Assembly (NCBI RefSeq): GCF_031157525.1
Contig: NZ_JAVIXR010000002.1
Location: forward strand, 426,917-490,916
Direction of reading: 5' to 3'
Length of the DNA: 64,000 nt
Origin: Marinobacter sediminicola
GTDB lineage: Bacteria > Pseudomonadota > Gammaproteobacteria > Pseudomonadales > Oleiphilaceae
The notes beneath the pieces were generated by a model, which saw nothing but the letters and a program-made list of their open reading frames with translations, was not told where the DNA came from and did no database searches. The translations under genes were made by a program, and so were the position numbers. Positions within the stretch are counted from its first letter, which is position 1. Each line of letters begins with the position of its first letter. Shown in pieces: positions 45,350 through 55,806 of the stretch.

Positions 45350-46348
45350 ATGTTGCCGACGGCAAAAATCGGGCCGTACACGCTGCCCAATCCGCTGATT
45401 GTTGCGCCCATGGCCGGTGTAACAGATCGTCCATTCCGGCTGCTTTGCCGAAAGATGGGCGCGGGTCTGGCGGTATCGGAAATGGTGATAGCAGACAGCA
45501 AGCTATGGCATACGCGCAAATCCAGAACCCGCATGGATCATGCAGGGGAACCCGAACCTAGGTCTGTGCAGATCGCGGGTGGCGACCCGGAAATGCTGGC
45601 CAATGCGGCGCGGCTTAATGCCGAATCCGGTGCCCAGATAATCGACATCAACATGGGCTGCCCGGCTAAAAAGGTGTGCAACAAAGCCGCCGGCTCCGCG
45701 TTGATGAAAGATGAGCGCCTGGTTAGAGATATTCTGGAAGCGGTGGTCAGTGCAGTGGACATACCCGTTACCCTGAAAATGCGTACCGGGTGGGACCAAA
45801 GCTACCGTAACGCACCAGCAATAGCGCGCATGGCAGAAGATATCGGCATTCAGGCGCTGGCCGTTCATGGCCGCACCCGAGCCGACAAGTACAACGGTGA
45901 CGCCGAATACGACACCATCGCTGAAGTTAAAGCCAGTGTTGGCATTCCGGTTTTCGCCAATGGTGACATCACGTCACCGGAAAAGGCTCGTGAAGTTTTG
46001 GCATATACCGGTGCCGATGGCCTGCTTATTGGGCGCGCGGCTCAAGGTAGCCCCTGGATTTTCAGGGAAATACTGCATTTCCTTGAAACCGGACAACACT
46101 TGCCAGCACCCCCGCTAAATGAAGTGGAAAAGATTTTAAGCGAACACCTGGTTGCCCTGCACAGCTTTTACGGCGAACTCATGGGCGTGCGTATTGCCAG
46201 AAAACACGTGGGCTGGTACCTGCAGTCCCACGACCCGGACAAACAGTTCCGCAGTCGCTTCAACGCGTTCGACACCGCGCTGGAGCAGAAAGACAGTATC
46301 CAACAGTATTTTTCAGGCTTACGAAACGGAGAGGAATTCGCAGCATGA
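45350..46348 (+). CDS. dusB: tRNA-dihydrouridine synthase DusB
   Basis: A 332-residue FMN enzyme that reduces uridine in the tRNA D-loop. [17 protein letters not shown], the catalytic Cys in [33 protein letters not shown] and [13 protein letters not shown] are the family landmarks. The longer frame upstream is noncoding in appearance; the ATG at 45350 gives the usual N-terminus. It overlaps fis by 4 bp, the classic dusB-fis operon. Confidence 0.96.
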   Translation: MLPTAKIGPYTLPNPLIVAPMAGVTDRPFRLLCRKMGAGLAVSEMVIADSKLWHTRKSRTRMDHAGEPEPRSVQIAGGDPEMLANAARLNAESGAQIIDINMGCPAKKVCNKAAGSALMKDERLVRDILEAVVSAVDIPVTLKMRTGWDQSYRNAPAIARMAEDIGIQALAVHGRTRADKYNGDAEYDTIAEVKASVGIPVFANGDITSPEKAREVLAYTGADGLLIGRAAQGSPWIFREILHFLETGQHLPAPPLNEVEKILSEHLVALHSFYGELMGVRIARKHVGWYLQSHDPDKQFRSRFNAFDTALEQKDSIQQYFSGLRNGEEFAA

Positions 46349-46662
46349 CCGCTGAGACTTTGGTACAGAACACCTTGAACACCCCAGCCAACGATGATCT
46401 TCACCAGCTACAAACGGTGAATAGCAGCGGCAACACCGTTACCCTGCGCGACAACGTTGAAGTGGCTCTGAAGAACTACTTCGCCCAACTTGATGGCGCC
46501 CCCGTTACAGAGGTTTACCAGCTGGTGCTCTCGGAAGTGGAAGCGCCGCTGCTGGAGCAGGTAATGAAATACACCCGCAACAACCAGACCAAGGCATCCA
46601 CCATGCTCGGTCTGAACCGCGGAACCCTGCGCAAGAAGCTCAAGCAGTACGGACTGCTATAA
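46345..46662 (+). CDS. fis: DNA-binding protein Fis
   Basis: A 105-residue nucleoid-associated activator. The N-terminal arm is variable. The helical core includes [18 protein letters not shown], and the C-terminal helix-turn-helix [20 protein letters not shown] is almost identical to that of E. coli. Fis bends DNA, activates rRNA promoters and is usually high in early growth. ATGA overlap with dusB indicates coupled expression. Confidence 0.96.
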   Translation: MTAETLVQNTLNTPANDDLHQLQTVNSSGNTVTLRDNVEVALKNYFAQLDGAPVTEVYQLVLSEVEAPLLEQVMKYTRNNQTKASTMLGLNRGTLRKKLKQYGLL

Positions 46663-46684
46663 TCGAGACACCCTGACTTGAAAG

Positions 46685-46715
46685 AGGGCCTCCCGGACAC
46701 CCTTCGCGAGGCCCT
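46685..46715 (+). terminator. Stem-loop after fis
   Basis: AGGGCCTC and GAGGCCCT pair perfectly over 8 bp with a 15-base loop, followed by a T-containing but interrupted tract (TGTTCGTT). It is a probable weak terminator or attenuating structure before purH. Confidence 0.5.
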
Positions 46716-46748
46716 TGTTCGTTCACCCCAAGTGAAGAATGTGACCCC

Positions 46749-48329
<1,581 letters not shown>

Positions 48330-48377
48330 TTACAATTCTTTATGACAGCTCTTTTTAAACATACGGGGCAATAAGAT

Positions 48378-49670
48378 ATGAATATTCTGGTAATTGGCAG
48401 CGGCGGTCGTGAACACGCCCTGGCATGGAAAGCAGCTCAGTCTCCGGGTGTGGGCACTGTTTTTGTAGCGCCTGGCAATGCGGGCACTGCTCGCGAGCCG
48501 GGCGTTGAAAACGTCAAGATTGATGCTCTGGATATTGAGCGCTTGGCCAAATTTGCCTCCGACAACAACGTTGGCCTCACCATAGTTGGCCCGGAAGCAC
48601 CGTTGGTAGCCGGCATTGTAGATTTGTTTGAAGAGCGTGGCCTGCGCGTATTCGGCCCCAGCGCCAGCGCCGCACAACTGGAAGGCTCCAAAGCCTTCAC
48701 CAAGGATTTCCTGGCTCGCCAGAACATCCCTTCCGCCGCCTACGGAAACTTCACCGATGTAGATGAAGCCTTGGCCTATGTTCGCAAGCAGGGTGCGCCC
48801 ATTGTCGTAAAAGCTGACGGCCTTGCCGCTGGCAAAGGCGTTATTGTGGCCATGACTCTGGAAGAAGCTGAAAACGCCATCCGCGACATGCTCGCAGGCA
48901 ATGCCTTTGGTGAGGCTGGCAGCCGTGTGGTAGTTGAGGAATTCCTGGAAGGCGAGGAAGCCAGTTTTATTGTTATGGTGGATGGCGAGAATGTTCTGCC
49001 CATGGCCACCTCACAAGACCACAAGCGCGTAGGTGACGGCGACACCGGCCCCAACACCGGCGGCATGGGAGCCTACTCCCCGGCCCCCGTGGTCACCGCT
49101 GAGGTGCACAAACGCATTATGGACGAGGTTATCTACCCAACGGTGCGCGGCATGGCCTCTGAAGGCCTTCCTTACAAAGGCTTCCTGTACGCCGGCCTGA
49201 TGATAGACACCAGCGGTGCCCCGAAGGTTATCGAATTCAACTGCCGTTTTGGCGATCCGGAAACCCAGCCAATCCTGCTGCGCATGAAGTCAGACATTGT
49301 TGCGCTCTGCCAGGCGGCGATTGATGGCAAACTGGATGAGTGCAGCTCTGACTGGGACGAGCGCGCAGCCGTGGGCATTGTGCTTGCAGCGGGGGGCTAC
49401 CCTGGCAGCTACAACAAAGGCGATGTTATTTCCGGCCTGCCGGAAACGGATACCGACGGTGAGAAAGCATTCCATGCCGGTACCAGCTTGAGCCAGGATG
49501 GTGACGATGTCGTTACCAATGGCGGCCGGGTACTCTGCGCAACCGCGCTGGGCCATAGCGTTACTGAAGCTCAACAGAGGGCTTATGCTCTCGCGGAAAG
49601 AATACGCTGGGACGGTGTTTTTTATCGCAAGGACATTGCCTACCGTGCGATCGCGCGTGAAGGATCGTGA
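48378..49670 (+). CDS. purD: Phosphoribosylamine-glycine ligase PurD
   Basis: A 430-residue ATP-grasp enzyme that makes GAR in purine synthesis. The N-terminal NILVIGSGGREHALAWKAAQ, the ATP-binding VVKADGLAAGKGVIVA, QDHKRVGDGDTGPNTGGMGA and EFNCRFGDPETQ are all as expected. It forms an operon with purH and ends in a strong terminator. Confidence 0.97.
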   Translation: MNILVIGSGGREHALAWKAAQSPGVGTVFVAPGNAGTAREPGVENVKIDALDIERLAKFASDNNVGLTIVGPEAPLVAGIVDLFEERGLRVFGPSASAAQLEGSKAFTKDFLARQNIPSAAYGNFTDVDEALAYVRKQGAPIVVKADGLAAGKGVIVAMTLEEAENAIRDMLAGNAFGEAGSRVVVEEFLEGEEASFIVMVDGENVLPMATSQDHKRVGDGDTGPNTGGMGAYSPAPVVTAEVHKRIMDEVIYPTVRGMASEGLPYKGFLYAGLMIDTSGAPKVIEFNCRFGDPETQPILLRMKSDIVALCQAAIDGKLDECSSDWDERAAVGIVLAAGGYPGSYNKGDVISGLPETDTDGEKAFHAGTSLSQDGDDVVTNGGRVLCATALGHSVTEAQQRAYALAERIRWDGVFYRKDIAYRAIAREGS

Positions 49671-49686
49671 CGACACACTGAAGATG

Positions 49687-49714
49687 AAAGCCCGGCCAAT
49701 GCCCGGGCTTTTTT
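49687..49714 (+). terminator. Rho-independent terminator after purD
   Basis: AAAGCCCGG and CCGGGCTTT pair over 9 bp with a 7-base loop and end in a T6 run, 17 bp past the stop codon. Confidence 0.92.
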
Positions 49715-49778
49715 ATAGGGTAGTGTAAACGCACTCGCCCAGCGGGCAAGAAACACAAACAATCAGGATTCGCCCCAA

Positions 49779-50726
49779 ATGTTGAGAACGCCCCCGTTTA
49801 CTGCCGTTTTTTTACTATTTACTGTTCTGTTGCTAAGTGCCTGCTCCCGCCAAGGCATATATGAAACCGCCATTGGTTATGAACGCTCCTCTGCCGGCCT
49901 CGAAGCAGACAATATCACCGTGGGTAATCTCGAAATCGCGTACCTGCGAAATACCGAAGCAAACAACGGCGACACCATTGTTCTGGTACACGGTTTTGGG
50001 GCCAACAAAGACAACTGGACACGCATTGCCCGAGAGCTCACAGATGATTTCAATGTCTACGCCATAGACCTTCCAGGCCACGGCGAAAGCAGCAAACCAC
50101 TGGATCTTGGATACCGTTTTGAAGAGCAGGTCGCCCACCTTGCCGGCATTATTGAAGCCTTGGGGATCAGCGAGATGCATATGATGGGCAACTCCATGGG
50201 CGGCGGCATTACCGCCCTTTACACGGCTACCCATCCAGAACAAATTAAAACCGCGGTGCTGTTCGACCCAGCCGGCATCCTGGATTTTGAAAACGACATG
50301 GTCGACATGGTGCTGGCAGGTGACAACCCTCTCATCCCCAGCAAGCCCGGAGATTTCGAACGCCTGATGGATTTTGCCCTGGAAGAACGGCCCTTTGTTC
50401 CCTGGCCGATTCTGGGGGTTATGGAAGAAAAAGCCATCGCCAATCAGGAAGTGAACAACGTGATCTTTGAAGCCATTAAAGAGGTTGGCTTTACAACGGA
50501 CTTTCGCGACGCCATCAAACGGATCGAAGATCCTGTTCTTATCGTCTGGGGCAAAGAAGACCGCATACTGGACTACCGTAACGGTGCCATCTTTCAAAAG
50601 ACCATCCCCGGTTCACAGCTGGAGATACTGGACGGCATCGGCCACGCACCGATGATTGAGGCACCAGAAGAATCTGCTCGCCTATTCCTTGAATTTGCCG
50701 AACCCTTCCTATCAAAAGTCGACTAA
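49779..50726 (+). CDS. Lipase/esterase-like alpha/beta hydrolase lipoprotein
   Basis: A 315-residue protein with a lipoprotein signal (LFTVLLLSAC, Cys22). The hydrolase core has VLVHGFGANKDNWTRIA (oxyanion loop), YAIDLPGHGESSKP, nucleophile GNSMGGG, an Asp in VWGKEDRILDY and the catalytic His in DGIGHAPMIEAP. This set resembles the cold-adapted Moraxella/Psychrobacter lipase family, so a membrane-attached lipase or esterase is likely. Expression looks independent: a terminator precedes it and a gap of about 100 bp follows. Confidence 0.85.
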   Translation: MLRTPPFTAVFLLFTVLLLSACSRQGIYETAIGYERSSAGLEADNITVGNLEIAYLRNTEANNGDTIVLVHGFGANKDNWTRIARELTDDFNVYAIDLPGHGESSKPLDLGYRFEEQVAHLAGIIEALGISEMHMMGNSMGGGITALYTATHPEQIKTAVLFDPAGILDFENDMVDMVLAGDNPLIPSKPGDFERLMDFALEERPFVPWPILGVMEEKAIANQEVNNVIFEAIKEVGFTTDFRDAIKRIEDPVLIVWGKEDRILDYRNGAIFQKTIPGSQLEILDGIGHAPMIEAPEESARLFLEFAEPFLSKVD

Positions 50727-50824
50727 GTCAATTGGGCAGGAGGTTCCACCGTTATTGTTTTCAACGGTCAGGGAAAACAAGGTAGCCTTACACGGAAGCT
50801 AATTTTCCCCTTAAAGAACCTCCC

Positions 50825-52405
50825 ATGCCTGAAGCTATCTGGATTTCTTTTGCATTCGGCCTTGGCCTCCTGATCAAATCCATCGGTCTGCCACCACTGG
50901 TTGGGTATCTGGCGGCAGGCTTTGTGCTCAGTGGTCTCGCCGCCAGCCCTTCTATTGGTATTTCTGCAGAACCCACAGCGGTACTGGCACATATCGCTCA
51001 CCTGGGCGTATTGCTCATGCTGTTCACTGTGGGCCTCAAGCTTAAACTCAAGTCGGTTATCAGCCCCGAAGTCATCGGCGGCAGTCTTCTGCACTTTGCC
51101 ATCACCTGTTTCGTGTTTACCCCGGGCCTTTATTTGCTGATGGACATAAGCTGGTACGTAGCATTTATGCTGGCTGTTGCCCTGTCTTTCTCATCGACTG
51201 TACTGGCCGCCAAGGTGTTGGAAAACAAGCGCGAGCTCAGAGCCTTTCACGGCCGGGTAGCCATCGGCATTCTGATCATGCAGGATTTGATCGCACTGCT
51301 GGTGATGAGCCTGGCAGCAGGCCAGACACCTTCAGAGTGGGCATTGATCGTCTTTGGCTTACCGCTGCTGCGGCCGTTGTTATACAAATTGCTGGACGCC
51401 AGTGGGCACGATGAATTGTTGGTGCTTCTGGGATTACTGCTGGCTCTGGTTATCGGTGGCTTGGGCTTTCAGTCGGTCGGGCTTAGCTCGGAACTGGGCG
51501 CCCTGGTATTCGGCGCCATTCTTGCAAATCACCCCCGCAGCCAGGAGTTGGCGAAGTCTCTGTGGAGCGTGAAGGAAATATTCCTGGTCGGCTTCTTTCT
51601 GCAAATCGGCATAGGCGGCCTGCCGGATACCAATGCGATTATTTTTGCCGTGGTGGCCGCTTTGGTGCTGCCCATAAAGGGCATTTTGTTCTTCTTCCTG
51701 ATGTTGCTGTTCCGCCTGCGCGCCCGCAGTGGTTTTCTGACCGCACTGGCACTCACCAACTACAGTGAATTCGGGCTGATCGTAGCCAGTATTGCGCTGC
51801 CGGAGTGGCTGGTGCCTCTGGCCATTACAGTTGCCCTCTCTTTCCTTATCTCTGCTCCACTGAACCGGCTTGCGCACCCACTGTATGATCGCTTGAGCAA
51901 TCGACTTGTCCCCTTCGAGAGCAAGCAACGACACCCCGATGAGTTACCAATTTCTCTGGGTGACACCCGGGTTCTGGTAATGGGCATGGGCCGCACAGGC
52001 ACAGCCTCCTATGACTGGCTAAAAGTTAAAGAGGCAAGGCTGATGGGGCTGGATTCTGACCTTGCGAAAGTCATGCGGCACCAGAAGGAGGGGCGAAACG
52101 TAGTTTATGCCGACGCCGAAGACAAAACCTTTTGGGAAGCGCTCCATATGCCAACGCTGGATGCTGTCATTCTGGCAATGAGCGACATAGAGGCGAAACT
52201 CATCGCGGCACAAAAGTTACGGAAATATGGTTTCACAGGCTATATTGTTGCACACACTATGTTCGCAGATGAAGCCAAGAGCATTTGCGAAGCCGGTGCC
52301 GACGAAGCCTATCTCACCATGAGCGAAACGGGTGTTGCCCTGGCCAGTCACCTTCTGGACAAATGCCCGGGCCCGGCCCAGCTGCCGCCAGAGAAGGCAG
52401 GCTGA
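50825..52405 (+). CDS. Kef-like cation:proton antiporter with NAD-binding domain
   Basis: A 526-residue inner-membrane protein of the CPA2 family. About 12-13 hydrophobic segments fill residues 1-355, including HLGVLLMLFTVGLKLK and SLWSVKEIFLVGFFLQIGIGG. A cytoplasmic TrkA-N (RCK) domain follows with the NAD-binding VLVMGMGRTGTASYDWLK (near residue 378). It resembles the YbaL/KefB/KefC group, which moves K+ or Na+ against protons; substrate and gating ligand are not determinable. It converges on the sulfoxide synthase gene with 8 bp between stops. Confidence 0.9.
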   Translation: MPEAIWISFAFGLGLLIKSIGLPPLVGYLAAGFVLSGLAASPSIGISAEPTAVLAHIAHLGVLLMLFTVGLKLKLKSVISPEVIGGSLLHFAITCFVFTPGLYLLMDISWYVAFMLAVALSFSSTVLAAKVLENKRELRAFHGRVAIGILIMQDLIALLVMSLAAGQTPSEWALIVFGLPLLRPLLYKLLDASGHDELLVLLGLLLALVIGGLGFQSVGLSSELGALVFGAILANHPRSQELAKSLWSVKEIFLVGFFLQIGIGGLPDTNAIIFAVVAALVLPIKGILFFFLMLLFRLRARSGFLTALALTNYSEFGLIVASIALPEWLVPLAITVALSFLISAPLNRLAHPLYDRLSNRLVPFESKQRHPDELPISLGDTRVLVMGMGRTGTASYDWLKVKEARLMGLDSDLAKVMRHQKEGRNVVYADAEDKTFWEALHMPTLDAVILAMSDIEAKLIAAQKLRKYGFTGYIVAHTMFADEAKSICEAGADEAYLTMSETGVALASHLLDKCPGPAQLPPEKAG

Positions 52406-52413
52406 GCGCAACG

Positions 52414-53763
52414 TCAGGCCAGTGCACAGGTCCGAAAGCCTGTATACACATCGTTCCTCTGTGGCAGATACGCCTGACGATAGGTTCCTCGAATCAAGCA
52501 GGATGAGGTGGCGCAACTGCCTCCACGGCTGACCTTGTGATCTCCGAACTGGAGCGTAGACATGAACGGGTACATGTCGGTGCGGAAGCCATCATAGGGC
52601 AGAAACTGGCTGCTGGTCCATTCCCATACGGTACCGATCATCTGCCGACAACCAAACGGACTGGCTCCCTCCTGGTAATCGGTCACCGGGTTCTGGGCCA
52701 TGGCACTGGCATTCATATCGGCGCGCATGGTATCCGGCAGTCCGTTACCCCATGGGAATTTACGGAATGGCTCATTTTTGCGGTTGCCAAGCGCAGCCAC
52801 CTCCCACTCCTGCTCGGTAGGCAAACGCCGTCCTGCCCAACGGCAATAGGCTTCGGCTTCCCAGTAGCTCACATGGGTAACGGGTGCGTCGAGGCTCAGT
52901 GATTGCCACTGATCGAACACGCGCTCCTGCCACTGGCCTTCATGCCGTCGCCAATACACGGGGTGCTTTGGTGTTTGCAGCATGGGTTCCGACCTACCTT
53001 GAGCCAGCGCAATATCAGCTTCGGTTCGCAGCCATTTCTGCCCCCCGAAGGACCATAGATCCGGCGCTTCATAGCCGCCATCATCAACAAACTCCGCGAA
53101 CTCACGGTTACTGACCAGGTATCTGGACATCGAAAACTCGCTCAGTGTCACCGCATGGCGGGGTTTTTCAGCATCGAAAGCAAAATCCTCAGCGGCATAC
53201 TGTTCGGAATCGCCCGGCATGCCGATCAACCAGTCACCCGCAGGAATCCTGGCATCACCCCCTAATGAGTCGTCTGGTTTGTTACCTGGCGCAGGACGCT
53301 CGAACTTTGTTCCGGGTGGTGGCCCGTACCCAACTGTCTGACGGCACCAAACCAACGACTCTATGTGCATATTCTGGTGATAGATGGCGTAGCGGAAGAG
53401 GTAGAGTTCCTGATCGCTCAGTTGAGAGCTTTTAATACGATGCGCCATTTTTTCGTAGACGTGATCGAAGTAATTTAACGTTTTTTCGAGGCCGGGAAAC
53501 ATGTCCCGGCGCCAGCGATCCTGATGATCAATATGGAACGAATCCCACAGATCGTCCATGGAAGGATCAAAGCTGGCATCGCCGTCCAAAAGACTGAACA
53601 CAAACACTTCATAGAAAAAAGCAGCGTGGCCCATTTCCCAAAGCGGTGGATTCACACCAGGATGGTAAGGCACGTCAAGCTGGTGTTCACCTAACGATGT
53701 AATGAGGTCCCGCGTTCGCTTTCGCGTGTTCTCAAGCTCTGTCAGCAATTCAGCTTTGTGCAT
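52414..53763 (-). CDS. EgtB-like nonheme iron sulfoxide synthase
   Basis: A 449-residue protein with an N-terminal DinB-like domain and a C-terminal formylglycine-generating-enzyme-type domain (about 180-449). Iron ligands of the EgtB family are visible: His in WEMGHAAFF and HQNMHIE (HxxxHxE). The C-terminal part shows RRLPTEQEWEVAALG, GTVWEWTSSQF and KVSRGGSC. EgtB couples a sulfur donor to trimethylhistidine in ergothioneine synthesis; SenA does the equivalent with selenosugar, and OvoA is longer with a methyltransferase domain, absent here. No egtD, senB or senC is nearby. GGAGG eight bases before the second ATG sets the start at 53763. Confidence 0.88.
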   Translation of the reverse strand: MHKAELLTELENTRKRTRDLITSLGEHQLDVPYHPGVNPPLWEMGHAAFFYEVFVFSLLDGDASFDPSMDDLWDSFHIDHQDRWRRDMFPGLEKTLNYFDHVYEKMAHRIKSSQLSDQELYLFRYAIYHQNMHIESLVWCRQTVGYGPPPGTKFERPAPGNKPDDSLGGDARIPAGDWLIGMPGDSEQYAAEDFAFDAEKPRHAVTLSEFSMSRYLVSNREFAEFVDDGGYEAPDLWSFGGQKWLRTEADIALAQGRSEPMLQTPKHPVYWRRHEGQWQERVFDQWQSLSLDAPVTHVSYWEAEAYCRWAGRRLPTEQEWEVAALGNRKNEPFRKFPWGNGLPDTMRADMNASAMAQNPVTDYQEGASPFGCRQMIGTVWEWTSSQFLPYDGFRTDMYPFMSTLQFGDHKVSRGGSCATSSCLIRGTYRQAYLPQRNDVYTGFRTCALA

Positions 53764-53798
53764 CGGCTTTGCCTCCATCTTGATTCGTTTTCGTAGGG

Positions 53799-55664
53799 TC
53801 AGGTCCAGACCAGCATAATCATTGGCACGGCAACGATGGTTACGATGATCGTCAGGGGCAAGCCCAGGCGCCAGTAATCACCAAATTCGTAGCCCCCCGG
53901 CTCCATAACCAGCGCGTTGGACTGGTGCCCTATCGGCGTCATAAAGGCACAGGAGGCACCAACCGCCACCGCCATCAACACCGCATCAGAGGGCATCTGC
54001 AATTCGCTGGCCAGGCTGAGAGCAATCGGCGCAACCACAATCGCAGCCGCTGCGTTGTTTACTACGTTGGATAACAGCGAAGTGCCCACCAGTATCATTA
54101 CCAGGACAGAAGCAATCGAGAGATGTTCACCTAATACCAGCATTTGTGACGCTATCAGCGCTGCGCCACCCGTCGATTCCATCGCCTGGCCGACAGGTAT
54201 CATGGCCGCCAGCAAAACGATCACCGACCAGTCAATCGCCTTGTAAGCTTCAGAAGCAGACATCAGCTTCACCAGCACCATTGCCACGGCGGCTGCCACC
54301 AGTGCAACGGGAGCAGAGAGAAGGCCTGAGACAATAACCGCAATACTGACGAGAAAGATGCCAGAAGCCATCACCGTGTTGCGAGGAGAACCCAGTTTTA
54401 ACCCTCGCTCCGCCAGTGGCAGGCACCCGAGTTCTGCCAACGTGCCGCTCAGAGAATCCTCAAAGCCCTGCACCAGCAATATATCACCCGCATTGAACCT
54501 TATATCGCCAATGCGACGCTTAAGCCGTTGGCCCAATCGTGCTACGGCAACGATGTTGAGCTGATTGCGCTCCCGCAATCTCAGCCGGTTGGCGGTCTGC
54601 CCTACCAACGACGACTCCGGAGCAATAACGGCTTCCACCAGATACAGCTCGCCTTTCTCTATCCGTGCTGCCGCATTTTTGTCGTCCTTCCCGTTGCTCT
54701 TGCCAGCGCTATCGCTCACATCGCTAACGCTTTGTTCTTCGCTGTTTTTATCGTCGTTTATTTCTTCATCTTCGACAGCCTGATTCGCCAGCTCAAGCTT
54801 CGTTTTGTCCAGAAACACCTGCAAGCTGGAGGTGTCGGCTTCAACCAACAGCACATCCCCCTCACGCAGAATTTTATAGGTGGACGGAACCGCGTGTAAG
54901 TTCTCATCACGAATCAGGGCGAGAACAACAATATCCACTTCGTCTCCTGCGGTTTCCAGCAGACTGTGCAACGTCGAACCCGCGTGGTTTGAGTCTTTCG
55001 GCAGACGAAGCTCAGTCAGATATTCGCCAACGCTGAACAGTTTGGCATTCGCAGAGTTTTCTTCCCGACGAGGTGTGAGTCGCCAACCTACCAGAGTAAT
55101 AAAGGCGATCCCCGCCAACGTAATCGCCACGCCAACCGGAGCAAAGTCAAACAATCCGAAGGTACCGCCTTCACGGTAGGAGGCAATGATGATGTTGGGC
55201 GGCGTGCCGATTAGGGTCATGGTGCCGCCCAGCAAGGACCCGAAGGCCAGGGGCATTAGCAGCAGTGAGGGCGAGCGCCCTGCCTCCCGGGACATCCAGA
55301 TAGCCACCGGCATCAGTAACGCCAACGCGCCCACGTTGTTAATAAAGCCGGAGCATAGCGCGACTACACTGGTCAACGTGAACACCTGAAGTGTAGGCCG
55401 ATGGCCGATCTTTCCCAGAAGCCGAGCGATATTATCCACCACACCGCCATTCACGAGCCCCTGGCTGATCACGAGAACAGCAGCCACAGTGATCACCGCC
55501 GGATGACCAAACCCCGCAAACAACTCTTCAGTTGGGACCAGCCCGGATATGGCAACCGCCAGCAAGGCAAGCATAGCCACCACATCAAAACGGATGCGGT
55601 TCCAAACAAACATGGCAAGGGTGATTCCGAGCACCGCAAACACAATGCCTTGCTCGATACTCAA
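53799..55664 (-). CDS. SLC13/DASS-type anion transporter with RCK-C domains
   Basis: A 621-residue membrane protein. N- and C-terminal halves each carry hydrophobic helices with the family repeats (SGFINNVGALALLMPVAIWM and SNVVNNAAAAIVVAPIAL) and GTPPNIIIASYREG. The central loop (about residues 205-405) holds two TrkA-C (RCK-C) domains separated by a charged linker. Such proteins import sulfate, dicarboxylates or related anions with Na+. The best start is TTG at 55664 (AGGAG seven bases before it); the ATG-started longer frame would begin inside the aceA terminator. Confidence 0.88.
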   Translation of the reverse strand: MSIEQGIVFAVLGITLAMFVWNRIRFDVVAMLALLAVAISGLVPTEELFAGFGHPAVITVAAVLVISQGLVNGGVVDNIARLLGKIGHRPTLQVFTLTSVVALCSGFINNVGALALLMPVAIWMSREAGRSPSLLLMPLAFGSLLGGTMTLIGTPPNIIIASYREGGTFGLFDFAPVGVAITLAGIAFITLVGWRLTPRREENSANAKLFSVGEYLTELRLPKDSNHAGSTLHSLLETAGDEVDIVVLALIRDENLHAVPSTYKILREGDVLLVEADTSSLQVFLDKTKLELANQAVEDEEINDDKNSEEQSVSDVSDSAGKSNGKDDKNAAARIEKGELYLVEAVIAPESSLVGQTANRLRLRERNQLNIVAVARLGQRLKRRIGDIRFNAGDILLVQGFEDSLSGTLAELGCLPLAERGLKLGSPRNTVMASGIFLVSIAVIVSGLLSAPVALVAAAVAMVLVKLMSASEAYKAIDWSVIVLLAAMIPVGQAMESTGGAALIASQMLVLGEHLSIASVLVMILVGTSLLSNVVNNAAAAIVVAPIALSLASELQMPSDAVLMAVAVGASCAFMTPIGHQSNALVMEPGGYEFGDYWRLGLPLTIIVTIVAVPMIMLVWT

Positions 55665-55709
55665 GGGCGCTCTCCTATTACTGGGCTGGTACCAGAATAT
55701 AGCAAAGCC

Positions 55710-55778
55710 CAAAAACAAAAACCCCGCAAACTGTCTCCAGTTACGGGGTTTTCATGCTCCCGGAACAAGTCCGGGAGC
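55710..55778 (-). terminator. Tandem hairpins downstream of aceA
   Basis: Read on the minus strand, GCTCCCGGA/TCCGGGAGC (9-bp perfect stem, 55756-55778) comes first. A second stem follows, AAAACCCCG/CGGGGTTTT with an inner AACTG/CAGTT (55718-55752), ending in a run of Ts interrupted by single Gs (TTTTTGTTTTTG). The second is a good Rho-independent terminator for aceA; the first probably protects the transcript end. Confidence 0.85.
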
Positions 55779-55806
55779 GGTCTATCTCAAGCCGTAAACC
55801 GTTCGA

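Noticed and set aside
49833..50597. 254-codon minus-strand frame opposite the lipase-like gene
   Set aside because: Overlaps a gene with signal peptide and intact catalytic residues; no features of its own.
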